A stretch of DNA of 7,783 nucleotides. It comes from Clostridia bacterium (lineage in GTDB: Bacteria > Bacillota > Clostridia > Christensenellales > Aristaeellaceae). The translations under genes and the position numbers were made by a program. The DNA lies in contig JAUNBY010000140.1 in NCBI GenBank assembly GCA_030526935.1, positions 1 through 7,783 on the forward strand, given 5' to 3'. The notes under the pieces were generated by a model. That model worked only from the letters and a program-made list of their open reading frames with translations. It was not told the origin of the DNA and made no database searches. Shown one piece after another: positions 7,222-7,783 of this stretch; within the stretch, counting starts at the first letter, position 1, and every line of letters starts with the position of its first letter.

Positions 7222-7254
7222 AAAAAAAGGAGCTTGTAATCGGCTCCTTTTTTT
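7222..7254 (+). terminator. Intrinsic terminator after the nitroreductase gene
   Basis: Seven A plus GGAGC (7222-7233) pair perfectly with GCTCC plus seven T (7243-7254) around a nine-base loop. This gives a 12-base-pair stem ending in a T-tract, 28 bases after the nitroreductase stop. The A/T symmetry means it could also work in the opposite direction. It separates the nitroreductase gene from the regulator that follows. Confidence 0.92.
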
Positions 7255-7262
7255 GTTATAGT
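7234..7262 (+). promoter_or_regulatory. Candidate hxlR promoter, -35 inside the terminator loop
   Basis: TTGTAA (7234-7239, 4 of 6 to consensus) lies in the terminator loop. Seventeen bases later TATAGT (7257-7262, 5 of 6) follows, with an extended -10 TG at 7254-7255. The block TGTTATA-(A/G)-T is shared with the nitroreductase promoter (6481-6489). Transcription would start near 7269, about 38 bases before the regulator ATG. Confidence 0.55.
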
Positions 7263-7310
7263 ATTATCAGACCGGTTAATCGAGGCAAACTAAGGAGGAT
7301 CTGATAATGC
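7261..7310 (+). promoter_or_regulatory. Inverted repeat bracketing the hxlR leader and start codon
   Basis: ATTATCAG (7263-7270) is the exact reverse complement of CTGATAAT (7301-7308), with 30 bases between. Extending each arm to ten bases gives 9 of 10 pairs. The right arm includes the A and T of the ATG at 7307, and the ribosome binding site AAGGAGG (7292-7298) lies in the loop. It could be a bipartite operator for autoregulation or, if the left arm is transcribed, an RNA stem affecting initiation. Confidence 0.4.
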
Positions 7311-7699
7311 TCAAGCAAAAATACGCCTGTTCGCTCGACCTGGCATACGATTTGATCGGCGGAAAATGGCGAATGCGCGTACTTTGGCATATATTCGTAG
7401 GCAATACGAACTATACCAGGATACAGAAATACGCTCCCGACATAACGCCCAAAATGCTCGCCGAAACCTTGCGCGATCTTGAGGATAAGGGGCTGATTCA
7501 CAGAAAAGTGATTGCCGACTCCATACCCGTTCGCGTGGAATACTCGCTTTCCGATTGGGGAAAACGCCTTATTCCGTCCGTCCTCGAATTAAATAACTGG
7601 ACAAAGCAATACGCCGCGCTCCATAATATCGAAATCCCCATAATTCGCGCAGAGCCGACGAGCGCCGGGGATGGAACGGCTATATGCCTGTTTGAATAG
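7307..7699 (+). CDS. HxlR/DUF24-family winged-helix transcriptional regulator
   Basis: A cytoplasmic DNA-binding protein, expected to act as a dimer. At 130 residues it has normal family length. The signature is complete: C8 ahead of LIGGKW (16-21), a recognition-helix region TPKMLAETLRDLEDKGLI (47-64), the wing ending in P-V-R-V-E-Y-S-L (74-81) and the closing dimer helix with NNW. C8 matches the conserved N-terminal cysteine that senses electrophiles or oxidants in characterised members (YodB, HypR); another cysteine is at 127. AAGGAGG (7292-7298), eight bases upstream, supports this start. Family members often control a neighbouring nitroreductase or oxidoreductase, so the preceding gene is the likely target. 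It has a candidate promoter of its own and an inverted repeat that could mediate autoregulation. Whether it represses or activates cannot be read here. Confidence 0.93.
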   Translation: MLKQKYACSLDLAYDLIGGKWRMRVLWHIFVGNTNYTRIQKYAPDITPKMLAETLRDLEDKGLIHRKVIADSIPVRVEYSLSDWGKRLIPSVLELNNWTKQYAALHNIEIPIIRAEPTSAGDGTAICLFE

Positions 7700-7783
7700 T
7701 ATCGGCGCTTGTGCGGGCGCGTTCAATTCTCCGCGTCGGGCGGTTGACCGTCGTGAGCGGGCCACTGGCAAGAAGTCATAAGC
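7700..7783. other. Right-edge sequence with no supported feature
   Basis: These 84 bases follow the regulator stop. I see no terminator hairpin with a T-tract, no convincing promoter and no gene start before the window ends. Confidence 0.6.

Noticed and set aside
7744..7783. Promoter starting with TTGACC at the right edge
   Set aside because: No -10 box lies at an acceptable distance; the nearest candidate, TCATAA, is about 26 bases away.

Overview
The window reads as a piece of a Clostridia-type (Bacillota) chromosome. The supporting signs are strong GGAGG ribosome binding sites, tightly packed same-strand genes, MsmEFG/Ugp-type ABC importer genes, an adaptor plus MacB-like permease pair of the kind found in monoderm bacteria, and an HxlR/DUF24 regulator. 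G+C looks to be in the low-to-mid fifties by eye (not counted). The first genes use ATA for almost every isoleucine. All genes are on the + strand. I cannot name a species.

Bases 1-6366 hold five genes that look like one operon, with gaps of 1, 1, 3 and 10 bases. The first is cut by the left edge. It encodes a large extracytoplasmic protein in which a predicted beta-propeller-like region precedes a family-1 solute-binding domain. Two MalF/MalG-type importer permeases follow, each with the EAA loop that docks the ATPase. Next come a membrane-fusion (HlyD/YknX-like) adaptor and a MacB/YknZ-like permease with an extracytoplasmic core domain. The operon therefore joins the membrane parts of an importer to those of an exporter or mechanotransmission-type ABC system. 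No ATPase is encoded in the window. This hybrid layout, led by a propeller-fused binding protein, is the most interesting candidate system here. A joint function is inference only.

Bases 6367-6533 are intergenic and hold a good extended -10 promoter with palindromic sequence around the predicted start of transcription. This promoter drives a nitroreductase-fold protein (6534-7193) that carries a clear Sec signal peptide, which is unusual for this cytoplasmic flavoprotein family. A strong intrinsic terminator (7222-7254) follows.

An HxlR-family regulator (7307-7699) with a conserved N-terminal cysteine lies just downstream. Its likely promoter has its -35 box inside the terminator loop. An inverted repeat brackets its leader and overlaps the start codon. 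In known cases such as YodB and HypR, HxlR/DUF24 regulators control adjacent nitroreductase or oxidoreductase genes in response to thiol or electrophile stress, so these two genes plausibly form a regulatory pair. Bases 7700-7783 show nothing I can support.
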